Assembly: GCF_964656455.1 (NCBI RefSeq)
Contig: NC_135715.1
Coordinates: 166,376,437 to 166,440,436, forward strand
DNA: 64,000 bases
Direction of reading: 5' to 3'
Source: Halichoerus grypus
Taxonomy: Eukaryota; Chordata; Mammalia; Carnivora; Phocidae
Shown here: piece after piece, positions 1-10,975 of the stretch
Layout of the letters: each line of letters starts with the position of its first letter
Position numbering within the stretch: position 1 is the first letter of the stretch
The notes under the pieces: model-generated
What the model was told of the DNA's origin: nothing
The model's input: the letters and a program-made list of their open reading frames with translations, nothing else
Databases searched by the model: none
Program-made: the position numbers and the translations under genes

Positions 1-59
1 AAGGGTAGATACCTATCAACATGACTTACCGCTGTTTCTGTTAACCTTGATCACCTGGC

Positions 60-285
60 TTGACCCTTTCTCCTTACGCAATTACCATTTTCTAAAGTAC
101 CACTTAATTTACTTATTTATTTAATGTTTAGTGTTTCTATCTAATAAAATATAAGCTCCTCAAGGGCAGGAATTTATGCTCACTTTGTTCACTATGGTAT
201 CCCAAGTGCACAGAATAGCGTCTGACATGCTTAAAAAAAAAGGGCACTAAATATTCAGGTGTTGAATGAATGCACTGTTATTCCT
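60..285 (+). mobile_element. L2 LINE 3' end fragment
   Basis: The order of motifs matches the 3' end of L2: 'aagctcctcaagggcagg', then a 'tatcccaagtgcacagaat' block, then 'ttgaatgaatg'. This is the usual sequence leading to the L2 terminus. The copy is diverged and 5'-truncated, with an A9 run at 232-240 interrupting the end. Confidence 0.6.
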
Positions 286-857
286 TTGCATGACATTCAT
301 GGCCTTTCGTGACCTATGCACCTCTCCAATTTGTAGATTCTAACCAACATTCACCTTGCCGTTTTACTCCTCCATGCTTTGCTCCAAGTTGGGGAGCCTT
401 TCCCAATTGCTCAGGCTCTCTCATAGCACCCTGGGTTTGCCACATTGCACTGAAATGATCAACAATCTCTATCCCATGTATTCCACTCCACACTCTAAGT
501 GACTGGACGCCAGGCAGGGTGCCTTACTTAACCTCCTGTGTAATCTTTGTGTTTTCATCCTTTGGGGCTCCATTTTTCAACCTCATTCTTTTTAGAACTT
601 CATCTTTTCCCTAGGATATATATGCCTCAAATTCACTACAATACCAGGATCTAATGCCAAGTTTAGTCTCTATAAGTAAACGCCTCTTCCTAGCTTGCCT
701 CATTTGGTTTTGAAATTAATTAATTAGAAATAACAACAGCATATTCAGACAGGTCAAAATATGTAGATTATGTTCCTCTGACAAAGTGAACTAAATAAAA
801 TGAGTGTGTCGGTGCAGTGTGGTTTGCCTCAGCACAAAACTGGAAATTAGAAGCTAA
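286..857. other. Non-genic stretch, no element recognised
   Basis: No gene or convincing repeat is seen. The part from 330 to 560 has a pyrimidine-rich, L2-like look but lacks a clear landmark. All six frames are closed at short intervals. Confidence 0.4.
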
Positions 858-1005
858 TTAGAACTGGGTTCTAAATCTGGCTCAACCACACACACGTGCT
901 GGGTGGCCTCTGGCAAACCATTTAACCTCTGGGTGCTTTACTCAGCTACCTGTATCCAATAAAGTCGCTAACATCAAATTGCTATGCCTGTGGATCATTC
1001 ACTAG
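858..1005 (+). mobile_element. MIR SINE fragment
   Basis: Core and tail of MIR are recognisable: 'gaactgggttctaaatctgg', 'ggcctctggcaaacc' and 'atttaacctctgggtgc' follow the consensus order of donor head, 'cttgggcaag' and 'ttaacctctctgtgcc'. Heavily diverged. Confidence 0.55.
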
Positions 1006-1780
1006 GTAGCTGTTCCAACATGCCTTTAAAAAATGTAAACTGTAATTATGGAGCACTCCACTGGACCTCACCCATTCAACAACCACATGCTCCTACTCTA
1101 TACCTTCAATGATGTGTCAGCCCAACAAAGGCAAAGTCAGCAACCAACTACTTATAATACACTACTTTTCAGCCAAACTCCATGATCTATAGATATTTTA
1201 TCTTATTTTTATACAAAATACCCTTTCTGTAAAAAGGGTTATTTCTCCTATTTAACAGACTGACAAACGGAGGTCCATTTGTCAGTGCAGTAATAAAAGC
1301 TCAACCCAAAGAATCCCCTGCATGCGTCAAAATGTAACAGGATGGAGAATCAGTGTATTGCTATTTTCTAACAAGGAAATCTGCTGTTTACATGCTCATT
1401 AGGCCAGGCTAATTAAGAGGATGAATACGGCAGTCCTCCCACACCAAGGCGGAAGCAGCTATGAGCAATAATACCAGCCCAACCCACACAAAGGTGCCAT
1501 GTTCTCCCAAGCTGGATGGTAAAAGTGCTGACTTCCTCCCACTTGACTAAATGGCTTGTAATCAGAATTTAATGAGTGCTGAGAGGGTGTCTGAGGCCAG
1601 GGAGTCTTAGAAGCAGCTGGACTAGAGAGAAAAGGGCAATGCCGAAGACACCTAGGGTGAACCGTTTCTGCCAGTCCATTTTCAAACATGAGAATGAAGA
1701 GGGATCACCAGGACGGTCAGCATATGTGGCTCTCATGTGTTCTTCACTTTGGTTAATGCTGCGGCTGACTGAAAATTTTC
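1006..1780. other. Non-genic stretch
   Basis: Unique-looking sequence with no repeat I can name. A short MIR-like phrase near 1,250 ('atttaacagactgacaaac') is too weak to call. Open frames here (for example 1,459-1,689 minus) have no recognisable domain. Confidence 0.4.
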
Positions 1781-1917
1781 TAATATATATTTTATATATA
1801 TTATATATATATATATCTAATTATCTATATATTTATATTATCTATATATCTATATTATATATATCTAATTATCTATATATCTATATATCTATATTATCTA
1901 TATATCTAATTATATAA
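1780..1917. repeat. AT-rich satellite-like microsatellite (TATATC/TCTAAT units)
   Basis: Almost pure A/T with periodic C: blocks of 'tatatatctaattatc' and 'tatatatctatatta' repeat about eight times. It is a compound (TA)n / (ATCT)n microsatellite and is expected to be length-variable. Confidence 0.85.
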
Positions 1918-2265
1918 TGTCAAGAATCCACCACAGAAGGATCTGACCCTAGTAAAATACCTTTCTGGACTATGAGGCTATAAGAGATAATGATTTTTTC
2001 AGGTGCTTTGACATGACGACACCGTAGGCATGTGAATGGAGCACAGGGAAGCTACAAACAGCAGATAAGGACATGGTGTCGCTGTGGACCTCATAAGGAG
2101 TTCAGGGGTCTTTCAGAGGAAAAGGATGGCGAGAAACACAGATGGAATCCCATTTCATAGGCCCAGAAGGAACATTAGAAGGCTACATTCTATACAAGTT
2201 TTAATAAATGAGAAATCTATTGCTACGTAACACATCAGGAGAATAAAAAAATATAAGTGGTAGAG
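1918..2265. other. Non-genic stretch
   Basis: No repeat or coding signal is seen between the AT microsatellite and the next SINE target site. Confidence 0.4.
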
Positions 2266-2280
2266 TGTTTTCCCAGTTCT

Positions 2281-2485
2281 TTTTTTTTTTTTTTTTTAAA
2301 GATTTTATTTATTTATTTGACAGAGAGAGACACAGCGAGAGGGAACACAAGCAGGGGGAGTGGGAGAGGGAGAAGCAGGCTTCCCCGCGGTGCAGGGAGC
2401 CTGATGTGGGGCTCGATCCCAGGACCCTGGGATCATGACCTGAGCCGAAGGCAGACGCTTAATGACTGAGCCACCCAGGCGCCCC
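2281..2485 (-). mobile_element. CAN SINE (cttaaTGactg subfamily)
   Basis: A complete minus-strand SINE. Read on the minus strand it runs tRNA-Lys-like head, CT-rich middle, then 'aaataaataaataaaatcttt' tail seen here as the left T17 run. A perfect 15-bp TSD, TGTTTTCCCAGTTCT, lies at 2,266-2,280 and 2,486-2,500. It belongs to the group with 'gggaacacaagcaggggg' and a one-base deletion in the GTCGGTTAAG segment of the head. The frames crossing it (2,257-2,469 plus and 2,305-2,508 minus) are SINE artefacts. Confidence 0.97.
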
Positions 2486-2500
2486 TGTTTTCCCAGTTCT

Positions 2501-2864
2501 AAAAGCAATAAATATTCATAGAAACTCTGGAAAATACTGACAGATATGGCAAAGAAAATAAAAATCAGTCATGATCTCATAACTCAGAGAAAATAGATCA
2601 ATAGTTAGGTGTGTTTTGTCCAGTACTGACTTGGAATCAGATTATATATATATATAATGTGGGGACACTGTCTGTTTACATATATGCTCAAAAAGCAAAT
2701 AACACTAACCTTGAAAAAAAAAAAACAAAAAACAAGCAATGTCCCAGAATGTGCTGTGCCCACTTACACCTTCAACCTGGCACAAGGCTCCACTCGACTG
2801 AACCTCCCTTCTAGAGCTCTGCAGAGACTTCCTCAGTACACAACCACTAGTGTTCTTCCAAGTC
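2501..2864. other. Non-genic stretch with short AT and A-rich runs
   Basis: Contains a short (TA)n at 2,642-2,657 and an A12 run at about 2,714. No gene is seen. The right part grades into the L2 fragment. Confidence 0.4.
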
Positions 2865-3235
2865 CTGACCCTCCTTGACACTATTAACCAGCCCCTCCTC
2901 AAACATCTCTGCGGCCTCACAGACATCACACACTCTGACCTTTTCTCTCATTTCTACTGCCTCATTCTGGGTCTCCATCTTTCTCCTTTCCTTACTGGTC
3001 CCTTCACCAAATGTGGGCATTGTCTGAGCTCTCTTCTCTAACTACAGCTACATATTCTCCTGAGGTCCGTTTATCCACACTTGTCAATAATTACTTCTAT
3101 GTTCATGCCTTCCACATGTCCACTGTCGGTCTCAGTCTCAGGCCTGACCTCTGGTCCTAGGTTCCCAACTATTCTTAAGACTTTTCTACCTGGCTTATCT
3201 CATGACAAAATTAAGCTCAATTTGTCTAAAACCAC
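2865..3235 (+). mobile_element. L2 LINE, ORF-derived fragment
   Basis: Follows the L2 ORF consensus order: 'ttgacactattaaccagccc', then 'cctgacctctggtcctagg', then 'ctcaatttgtctaaaacc' (the 'ctcaacatgtccaaaac' landmark). It is full of stops, so it is a fossil. It is separated from its 3' continuation by the reversed L2 piece that follows. Confidence 0.65.
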
Positions 3236-3237
3236 AA

Positions 3238-3335
3238 TCAGTTATTCATTCAATAAATATTTGCTGAACGCTCACCATGGGCTGGGCACTGTTCTAGGCA
3301 CTGGGGGGACAAATAAAATCCTTCAATGAAGCTTC
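3238..3335 (-). mobile_element. L2 LINE 3' terminus, inverted
   Basis: 'attcattcaataaatatttg' followed by 'gggctgggcactgttctagg' is the reverse complement of the L2 3' end. It sits between two plus-strand L2 segments, so it is either a nested insertion or a local rearrangement. Confidence 0.6.
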
Positions 3336-3339
3336 TGTT

Positions 3340-3690
3340 GACAACAAGGCCAACTTGCTCACCTGACACTCTAAACCTTTCAAAACCTCGGCCTGGCTTG
3401 CCTGCCCAACTGCTCACTTCTCTTCCGTAATATACTCTTTTCCTCCAAACTGCAATGCTATCGCTCAAATTTTGTTCTCCCAACTCCAAAACCTTACTTA
3501 ACACAGTTACCTCTGAGGTACCCTCTCCCCACCTCTACCTATGAAATTCTATCCACTCTACAAGATTCAATGCCACTTCTTCCACAAGCTTTCTTTAATC
3601 CCTGATCCTAAAACAGCCTGCTCTTTTCTTTAAATTTCCACAGGATGTCTTTGGTACTGTCCCCACAACATACATTGCATGCTGCCTGTT
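3340..3690 (+). mobile_element. L2 LINE, 3' portion
   Basis: Contains 'attcaatgccacttcttcc' and 'ctttctttaatccctgatcc', which correspond to the 'tcaaatgtcacctcctc' and 'gccttccctgacc' landmarks of L2. It probably belongs to the same insertion as 2,865-3,235. Confidence 0.6.
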
Positions 3691-3699
3691 CTTTCTGAA

Positions 3700-3890
3700 A
3701 TGATGACAATAATAATTATAATTTATCAAAAGCCCATACTGCGCCAGCTACACTGCTTGGTACTTTATATCCCTAAGCCTCATGATATATAATGTATTAT
3801 TACCTCCATTTTACAGACAGAAAATGGAGGCTCAAAGACAAATAATTTGCCTGAGGTCACACACCTACCCTACTGGACTTACAGCAACTT
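3700..3890 (-). mobile_element. MIR SINE
   Basis: 'ttacctccattttacagac', 'aatggaggctcaaagac' and 'gcctgaggtcacacacc' are the reverse complement of the MIR core and tail ('cattttacagatgagg' / 'ctgaggctcagag' / 'caaggtcacaca'). Confidence 0.8.
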
Positions 3891-3894
3891 GAGA

Positions 3895-4005
3895 GTGGTG
3901 ATTTTAAACCACTTCATTTTTATAACCCCCACTGGGCCTAGAACTATGGCTAGTACACAATAGCTGCTCAGTAAATATTTGTTGAATGAACAACTGAATA
4001 AAGAG
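3895..4005 (+). mobile_element. L2 LINE 3' end
   Basis: 'actgggcctagaactatgg' and 'ctcagtaaatatttgttgaa' match the L2 terminus. Short copy abutting the MIR. Confidence 0.6.
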
Positions 4006-4748
4006 TAAGTTTTCAAAGCGCTGACATCTGTAAATATAAATACCACCCTGATTTTCTGGCAAAAGTATATTTGAATTCATTATAAGCTCATTTAAGTAAA
4101 ATCTGACAAAACATATGTTGACTTGAGCTTTTAAGATTTTTCTTAGTAGAGAAAGCTTCTACGCTATAGAAACCAGGTTTAAAAATAACATGGCAAGGGT
4201 CAGGCAGCCAAGACCTCACTCAGACCTTTTATAGAAGCAAAAGCACGTATGCAGCACTAGGGAATTGTTTTGTGAACCACTGCAAGTCAGTAGTTGGGCT
4301 GGTCTCATTTTCCACTGACTTAGAGCTCAAGCTCTTTCTAATACCAGTAAAGAGATGTTCCCTTTGAAATACACCAGGCAATCAATTTAAAGCATTTTTC
4401 AGTACAGCTCTGTGCTTGCTTATTGTTTGCCACTTGCAAAATCATTGAGACATTTGATGCCCCAAGATGTTTTCCCAGAAACTAACCTAAATGTAAGCAT
4501 GGCACTTCAAATCTCAGACTGCTTTGCCGTTATAGGCAGTGATGTTACTATGCCCCTATGTCAACCACGGGACTGGAAAGCCAAGGCTCCTGAGCGGGGA
4601 ATCCCATTTCATAAAACCACCAGAGTTCCAATACGTCCCGCTTTTAGAAACCAAACAGACACAAACTTCAGTTATGTGTCTAAAAATACAGACTCAAATG
4701 TTTTCCACTTCCCTTTACCTCCACAGCAAGGAATAGAGATTAAAAAAC
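4006..4748. other. Non-genic unique stretch
   Basis: No repeat is recognised. Open frames at 4,412-4,756 and 4,539-4,736 (plus) have no domain or family resemblance that I can see and are probably chance. Confidence 0.4.
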
Positions 4749-4807
4749 AGCAATAATCGTGCCTCGGACAAACCTCATTGGTTATGATACTGCCACGGCA
4801 CAAAATA
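4749..4807 (-). pseudogene. Truncated U4 snRNA pseudogene
   Basis: Read on the minus strand, this 59-nt tract aligns without gaps to nucleotides 1-59 of vertebrate U4 snRNA. By hand I count 50 of 59 matches. Preserved blocks include GTGGCAGTATC, CCAATGAGGTTT, TCCGAGGC and CGATTATTGCT, so stem II, the 5' stem-loop and stem I are all recognisable. Several of the nine mismatches are CpG-decay changes. Similarity stops abruptly after U4 nt 59, with no A-tail, the pattern of 3'-truncated snRNA pseudogenes made by self-primed reverse transcription. No snRNA promoter (PSE) is apparent upstream (to the right). It is non-functional: the Sm site and 3' half are missing. Confidence 0.85.
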
Positions 4808-5469
4808 CACCCACTCAAATTATCTAGGGCTGAGGTGAAGTAGGCGAAAACTTCCATCATAAAAATCGCATCTTGCTAGAGTCAGCCTCCAACTGCAACA
4901 GGGAGTAACTTCCTCGTCCACGCAGGTGCCATCTGAGCCACGCCAGCTGGCACAGCTGGATACATGACAGATCACAACCATGAAGGTAAAAACCACCAGG
5001 GACGTTCACTGAGACCCCGCTATGCAAGCTACCCAGAAACAACCAGGGAAGTAGCTTTAAAGATATCATCAATTCATATAACCATGTGGCTCTACTGAGA
5101 ATAATCATTTTCATATGCATGGCTTAGAGTACGGTTTATAAAGTGCTTGGTAAGCTTCTTGATAAAAACTAGTAGTAAACAGAGAGAGGTAAGAAAAAGT
5201 AGCAGGATTACTTTAAAGATGATGAAAGAGAAACCAAGATGACTCATCTCTTGTCAGTCAAAGGCCCTATGGGGAACAAAAAGAGGTTCCTGGAATCCCT
5301 GTCTAATCACTGAGCCAACCAAGTTCAATTACCCTTTAAATCAACTTAAATCGCTTAGGGGCCCTGATGTTAGAAGAACCATAAACTGTAAGTAGATTGA
5401 ATCCAACAATTCGCCACTCAGTTTTGAGTTTGTTCAATGGGACAGAGGTGTGGCAATGAGAACACACAT
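4808..5469. other. Non-genic unique stretch
   Basis: No interspersed repeat is recognised between the U4 relic and the next MIR. The minus frame at 4,857-5,120 has no recognisable features. Confidence 0.4.
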
Positions 5470-5690
5470 TTCTGAGACCAGAAAGGGTTAATGTCCCAGC
5501 ACTGCCTTCTAAGCTGAATGACTACAAGCAAGTCAGGCTGACTCAGGACTTCCGGGCCTTCCTTATCTGCAAAATGGAAATCCTGCCAATGCCTGCCCCC
5601 ATCTACCTTAGGGAATTGTAAAGCACAAATGCAGATAATGTATGTGAAAGCTCTTTGTAAAATCTAAAGCAATTACTATTCCTATTAGAA
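5470..5690 (+). mobile_element. MIR SINE
   Basis: 'atgactacaagcaagtcagg', 'ccttatctgcaaaatgg' and 'tgtgaaagctctttgtaaa' keep the MIR order (tgaccttgggcaagt / ctcatctgtaaaatgg / tgtaaagcgctt). Confidence 0.65.
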
Positions 5691-6998
5691 GCTAGCTGAT
5701 TGTTAACCACACAACCATTTATACTCAACAAGCCTTTACAAGGATGGACCAAGTACCCAAACACTATAATAGAGGCTAGGGACACAAAACCAGAGCTGCC
5801 CTAGAAGCACGTAATAGCTGGTGGGGAAACATAAAACCAAGTGTAAACAGTGCCTTAACAGAAGTATCCAAAAGGTGTAATGGGAACATAAATAAGTAAT
5901 CATTAATAATCAAGAGATAAAAAGAGTCATAATGACCAAACACAATTAAATGACCTAACAGTCCACACTGAGATGACTTCAGTTGGAAGAAACCAAAGAC
6001 AAAGTAAACAAACAACCAAACAAAACCAATCATACCTGCTCTAGAAATGATGCTGCTTCTGGCATGAAGCTGTCAACCTTTGGTAAGAGCTTCAAAGGCT
6101 CCACCAAAGGGTAAGCTCAAAGTAAACTAACAATGGCACAAATGGAAGGCACCAATGCAGAGAGCTCTTCACAAGCTGCCCAAGTCTTTCTGACCCATAG
6201 AAACATCACTGGCCAACTTGCCTCTGTTGCATGGCTGGGATGTCATGGGAAGTGAATAAATGCCTCACTTCCTGTTGACTTTAATTCCTTAGGTCACTGC
6301 AGCTGATTAGCAGAAGGGAAAATACTTACAACTTTAACCTTCAAAACAACAATCAGCTTATGGGTTAGCACATACTCACAAAACCATTTCCCATGGGCAT
6401 GTAGGGTGAATGTACATTAGAAGTAATTAAATGATTTTTTTTCGTTCTCTGCTACAACTGAACCTGTTAAAAAATGAGCCTTGGGTCTTTGTTTAATGGC
6501 ATCCTGAGAGTATCGGACCCATGATAAGATCTAAGCAAAAGGTGACTCCTTATTTGAAAGGACAGACATACTCAGTGGTGAGGAACTGCATCCATGACCC
6601 CTCCCTCCCTTTTTTACTTAATCTGTGACAACAACCTTGACTACCAAGCAGCCTCTTACAATTCTGTCAGGAAATAAGCAAGGCTGGCAGAGGCAGACAA
6701 AACAGCCTATGACCTTCAAAGATAACGACAAGGTAAGGTAAAATAATAGGATGAGTCTTTGTTATTTTACTATGTACAACATGAAGGTCAGAAAAATCTC
6801 TGTCCATCAAACAGAACAAAGGAAAAGTTTACAAAATATGAAGGAGAAGAACAGTAGGAACTATATTTTCATCTCCATTTCTGGATTTAAATTTCTTTTA
6901 TTATGGACTATATTCATGAATATGGAATGGATTTTTAGAAAACAATGCAACAGCATGTAAACATTCTGGAGTTCTGATTGGTGCATATTTCTTTAACT
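5691..6998. other. Unique non-genic stretch, possibly containing a conserved non-coding element
   Basis: About 1.3 kb in which I recognise no repeat. The section 6,030-6,430 looks compositionally even and free of repeats, the kind of background in which conserved non-coding elements survive, but this cannot be shown from one sequence. The frames at 5,603-5,785 and 5,776-6,033 (minus) have no support. Confidence 0.35.
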
Positions 6999-7174
6999 TT
7001 TTTTAAAAAGATTATTTGAGAGAGAGAAAACAAAGAGGGGTGAGGGGCAGAGGGAGAGGGACAAGCAGACTCCCCGCTGGGTGTGTAGCTCGACATGGGA
7101 CTCAATCCCAGGAGCCTGGGATCATGACCTGAGCCAAAGGCAGACACTTAACCGACTGAGCCACCCGGGCACCA
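6999..7174 (-). mobile_element. CAN SINE, older copy
   Basis: T-rich tail complement at the left and 'cgactgagccacccgggc' at the right. The tail lacks the usual repeated AAATAA. A diverged TSD (about tctttaactttt / tctttagctctttt) flanks it, suggesting an older insertion. Confidence 0.9.
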
Positions 7175-7411
7175 CTCTTTAGCTCTTTTGATTTGACATT
7201 AAGATGAGAGGCATATGATTACTGGGACTCAAACAGCTGCTCATCATCCAAGACTACCACTACTAAACTCATTAAAAATGTCCCGCAAAGGGCTCATTCA
7301 TTGTAGACGGACACATTTAAATATGGAATGATGTATTTAATAAAATATTTAAAAACAAAATAAAGACAGTTCTTATAGTTCCTAAGCCAAGACCAAGATT
7401 AAGAAGTCATA
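7175..7411. other. Non-genic stretch, A/T-rich
   Basis: No element is recognised. Confidence 0.4.
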
Positions 7412-7630
7412 GCTAATATTTTTGAGTACTTACTAAGGGCAGTCATTATTTAAGCCCTTTATCTGCATCATGTTGTTAAATCCTCACAACAACCCTATCG
7501 GAGAGCTGCTATTATTACCGCTTTACAGAAAAGGAAACTCAGATTTAAACAGACCAAGTTATGTGTCCAAAGTAATACGGCCAGTGAGTGGAAGTAAGAC
7601 TCTAAAATGCACATACAGCCCTGTATGGCA
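7412..7630 (-). mobile_element. MIR SINE, near full length
   Basis: 'gagtacttactaagggc', 'aaatcctcacaacaaccc', 'attattaccgctttacag' and 'ggaaactcag' follow the reverse-complement MIR consensus along its length. Confidence 0.85.
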
Positions 7631-8474
7631 TTTAATAGCAAATTAATTACCCTGAGATAAGAGAGCTAAAATTTTACATACATGGTGCTTTGAATTTTAG
7701 TGTCAAACATCAGCAACTTTAAATTATTTATTATTAATAATTAATAATAATTATTTAAACTATTTATTTTTAAATCTTTGTTAATCCCACAACTCAGAAA
7801 GTTAAATGCTAATTATCATCTTTATACCCAGGGAAACAGTTTATACTTAATTTATTCAAAAAATCATGTCTGTAATACTTCTGTGTCATTGTAAGTTCTC
7901 TGAGGGAACGGTGGATGAGAGGTCCCTGAACAGAGTAAAAAGCTGTTCTCTAACTAAATAGCTAACCTCAATTCTCTTAGTGACCTTGAACACATTACTT
8001 TGAATGTCTGCAAGAGTATAATAACTGTGACTTCATTTAGGCCAAATAAGGGCTTTTGCAAATGTTGACATAGTCCTAATTGCCCAAACCTTTTACTAAT
8101 GTTTCCCTAAGACATCATTTTTCATTTAGCCAATACATAGAAACACTTGTAAAAAATGTTTACTTAAAAAAAAAAAACCTGCGAATAAGTGTTTCTGTCA
8201 AAAGGATTAAAGAAATATTTTCAAATTAAATGTGACTATAGATAATTCTAACATAGTTTAACTATTAAGGCATACCCAAATAAAGTGCCTCCTTCTTTTG
8301 GGGGTGGAATAGGGGTAAGAATATCATTGTACATGGGGCTCAATCAAAGTAACAAAGTTGACCCTCAACCTTCAGTGTTGTTTCTTAAGTCTACTGAAAG
8401 ATGATATGGCCACACTACCAGGAATCCATAGACATCATATCTAACATTTCAGTGAAGGACAATCACTTTGGGAC
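7631..8474. other. A/T-rich non-genic stretch
   Basis: Contains a local TTATTAATAA-type simple sequence at about 7,725-7,760 and an A12 run near 8,167. No gene or datable repeat is seen. Confidence 0.4.
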
Positions 8475-8600
8475 CATAAAACCTAGAACTGGAAGACCTC
8501 AGTTTCAACATTCTATGCACAACGACCAGAGGTGTGATTCTGGGCAAGCTATGTGAACCTGAATTCCAGTTACCTTGATGCAGGTCAAATAAGGATACCT
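8475..8600 (+). mobile_element. MIR SINE fragment
   Basis: 'ttctgggcaagctatgtgaa' and the following 'cagttacc' / 'aataaggatacc' match MIR ('cttgggcaagttact' ... 'gataatagtacc'). Partial copy. Confidence 0.5.
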
Positions 8601-9399
8601 GTCCAACCCTCTTCAAAAATTTTCTTGGAGAGCAAGTCAAATGACATAATGCAGTGCTTTGTGAACTCCAAAGTACAGGATACAGGACGCAGACAGGGGC
8701 TGTGTGGTGCCAGGGAAAGGGTCCGCATTCTCTTTGATCTCCTCTCATTATAAACCAACGAACTGGTACAGAGGAGTGACAGCAATCAGTTCAGGAAACT
8801 CTGGGATAGGTTTTAATCTACTCAAGGAATGCCTGCACTGTTCAAGGCAGCGAGAGTTACCGTGTTTTCTGCTTTTCTGGTGGTCTTGGGGTGGGGAGAT
8901 TCAATAGTGCAAGTGCATGATGATTCAAAAGGAGTATCTCTCCTCAAAGAAGAAAAACCAAGTAAGTAAAACCCTCCCTTGCCCTCCAAGTTCCCCTACA
9001 GCTAAAATATTTTCTCTTCCTACCTTTTAATTCCAAGTTTCTAGGAGAAACTTGCTCTTTATGCTTTCTGACTCTACTTCTCACCACCCATTCATTCCCC
9101 GCCCGGCGCCGAGGCAATCTGGTTCTGCCCTAGCTGAAACTGCAGAGGCAAAGGTCATCAACAATTTCCTTGTTGCTAAACCCAGGAGACTTTTCACTGC
9201 ACGTCGGACCTGACCCCTCAGCAGTATCTGACCTATTGAACGCCCACTTTGCATTGCTCTCATGAACACACCGATGCAGCCTCTTCTGATGTTTCTCCTT
9301 TATCTCAGGATGCTCAGTTCAGTCCTCACTATGAACTCCCCTTCTTATGCTCATATCATAAATACAGGTATTCCTCCATTTTCCCCATAACCCTCTTAT
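8601..9399. other. Non-genic stretch
   Basis: Unassigned. It contains a small GC-rich patch near 9,098-9,112 but no CpG island. Open frames here are short. Confidence 0.4.
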
Positions 9400-10285
9400 T
9401 AGTTCCTCTTCTATCTGAGTGATCTTCATTTCTGTGGCTTCAGCTGCAGTCCATGTGGTGGATGAGGACCAGATTACTCCCCTGAGCTCTAGACCCACAA
9501 ATGCAACTGCCGTTTGGATGTCCCCTAACTCCTAAATGTGCACAAACCCAGCTCCTCATCTTACCCTCAACCTGGTATTGTCCATACAGTGAAGGACACC
9601 ATCATCTGCCCCAGAAAGTGAACAGCACCCTTGACCCGTCTGTCTCCTTCACCCGCAATCACTCCAAAGAGCAAGTCATATTAATTCTACCTCTACCACA
9701 TCCTTCAAATCTACCCATTCCTCTCTTTATTGTCTTAGTTCAGACACCACCACCCAGTCTTCTTCCCTTCAGTCTTGCCCTCCTCTAATCCAGTCACCAC
9801 ACTGCAACAGAAGTGGGCTTTCTGAAATTAAAACCCTGGTGTCTTCTGGAAAAACCATACACTCCTTAACATTGCCTGTAAGAGCTCATGGCCACTCACT
9901 TTCCTGGGCTCATCTCTTGAATCTCCCTCTTCACCCTCCATCCCACAACACACAGGGACACAACTTGGCTAATTTTAATTCAGCCTTTGGGTCTCTGCTG
10001 AAGTATCACTTCTTCCCTGACCTCCCACGTCCATTTTAGTCATCCCTCTTATGTGTTCCCATAGCATCCTGATCTCAATTATAATGCCTTTCATGCTGTG
10101 TAAATTGGCCTGTTTACTTGTCTGTCTCCCCCACTAAACCATAACTTTCATGAAGGCAGAGACTGTGCCTGTTTTATTCAAAGTTGTGCTCCTGGCTCCA
10201 AGTACAAGAGCTATGTGTCACGGTACAAAACAAGTGCTCAACTCTTACTTGTTCAGTCAAATAATCAATGAATCCCTGAGGGTAG
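9400..10285 (+). mobile_element. L2 LINE, long 3' fragment
   Basis: Nearly 900 bp following L2 in order: 'tggatgtcccctaactcc', 'tccagtcaccacactgcaac', 'gggtctctgctgaagtatc' with 'cttccctgacctccc', then 'gtctgtctcccccactaaac' and 'tgaaggcagagactgtgcc'. Ends at 'ttgttcagtcaaataat'. The open frames 9,501-9,788 and 9,839-10,039 lie inside it and are relics or chance. Confidence 0.85.
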
Positions 10286-10735
10286 AAGAGAAGTTGTTCT
10301 GGAAAAGCTAAAGTGCTGACTCAAATGGATCAAGAACACGTGGGAAAATATCATTTAGTCAATTTCCTGGAGCATGAAAACTGCTGGTTACCTTTCTGAT
10401 GTTTTCTAACATGTTCCCTGTTCTGTGACTGAAACCTACATTTACAATCACATATACAAGCCACAAAGTAAAGTGGATATTTAGCAATTTCCCCATTAGA
10501 TAAATGTTCACAAGTAAACTGGATAACGCAGAACCAGGCAGCTTTAGTTTGTACTGAATTATAAACTGGTTACACTAATCAAGGTAACTGGACAAACAAA
10601 TCTCTACCGTACTCACAAACATGGCATATAATCGGAGAATCCAATTTGAAACACATAACTCAAATTAACAGTTAATGTGTATGAAAAAGAAACAAAATGT
10701 TAATGAAAATAGCATGCCTGACATCTCAATACAAT
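10286..10735. other. Unique non-genic stretch
   Basis: A/T-balanced sequence with no repeat recognised. Candidate conserved background only. Confidence 0.35.
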
Positions 10736-10749
10736 GGCCTCAATATTTT

Positions 10750-10961
10750 TTTATTTTTTTTTATTTTTTATTTTTATTTTTTAAAGATTTTATTTATTTG
10801 AGAGAGAATGAGAGACAGAGAGCATGAGAGGGAGGAGGGTCAGAGGGAGAAGCAGACTCCCTGCTCAGCAGGGAGCCCGATGCGGGACTCGATCCCGGGA
10901 CTCCAGGATCATGACCTGAGCCGAAGGCAGTCGCTTAACCAACTGAGCCACCCAGGCGCCC
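10750..10961 (-). mobile_element. CAN SINE
   Basis: Perfect 14-bp TSD GGCCTCAATATTTT at 10,736-10,749 and 10,962-10,975. The tail complement is an imperfect T-rich run (TTTTTATT repeats), followed by 'gagagagaatgagagacag', which is typical of the ursid/mustelid-type form. A frame at 10,808-10,996 is SINE sequence. Confidence 0.97.
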
Positions 10962-10975
10962 GGCCTCAATATTTT

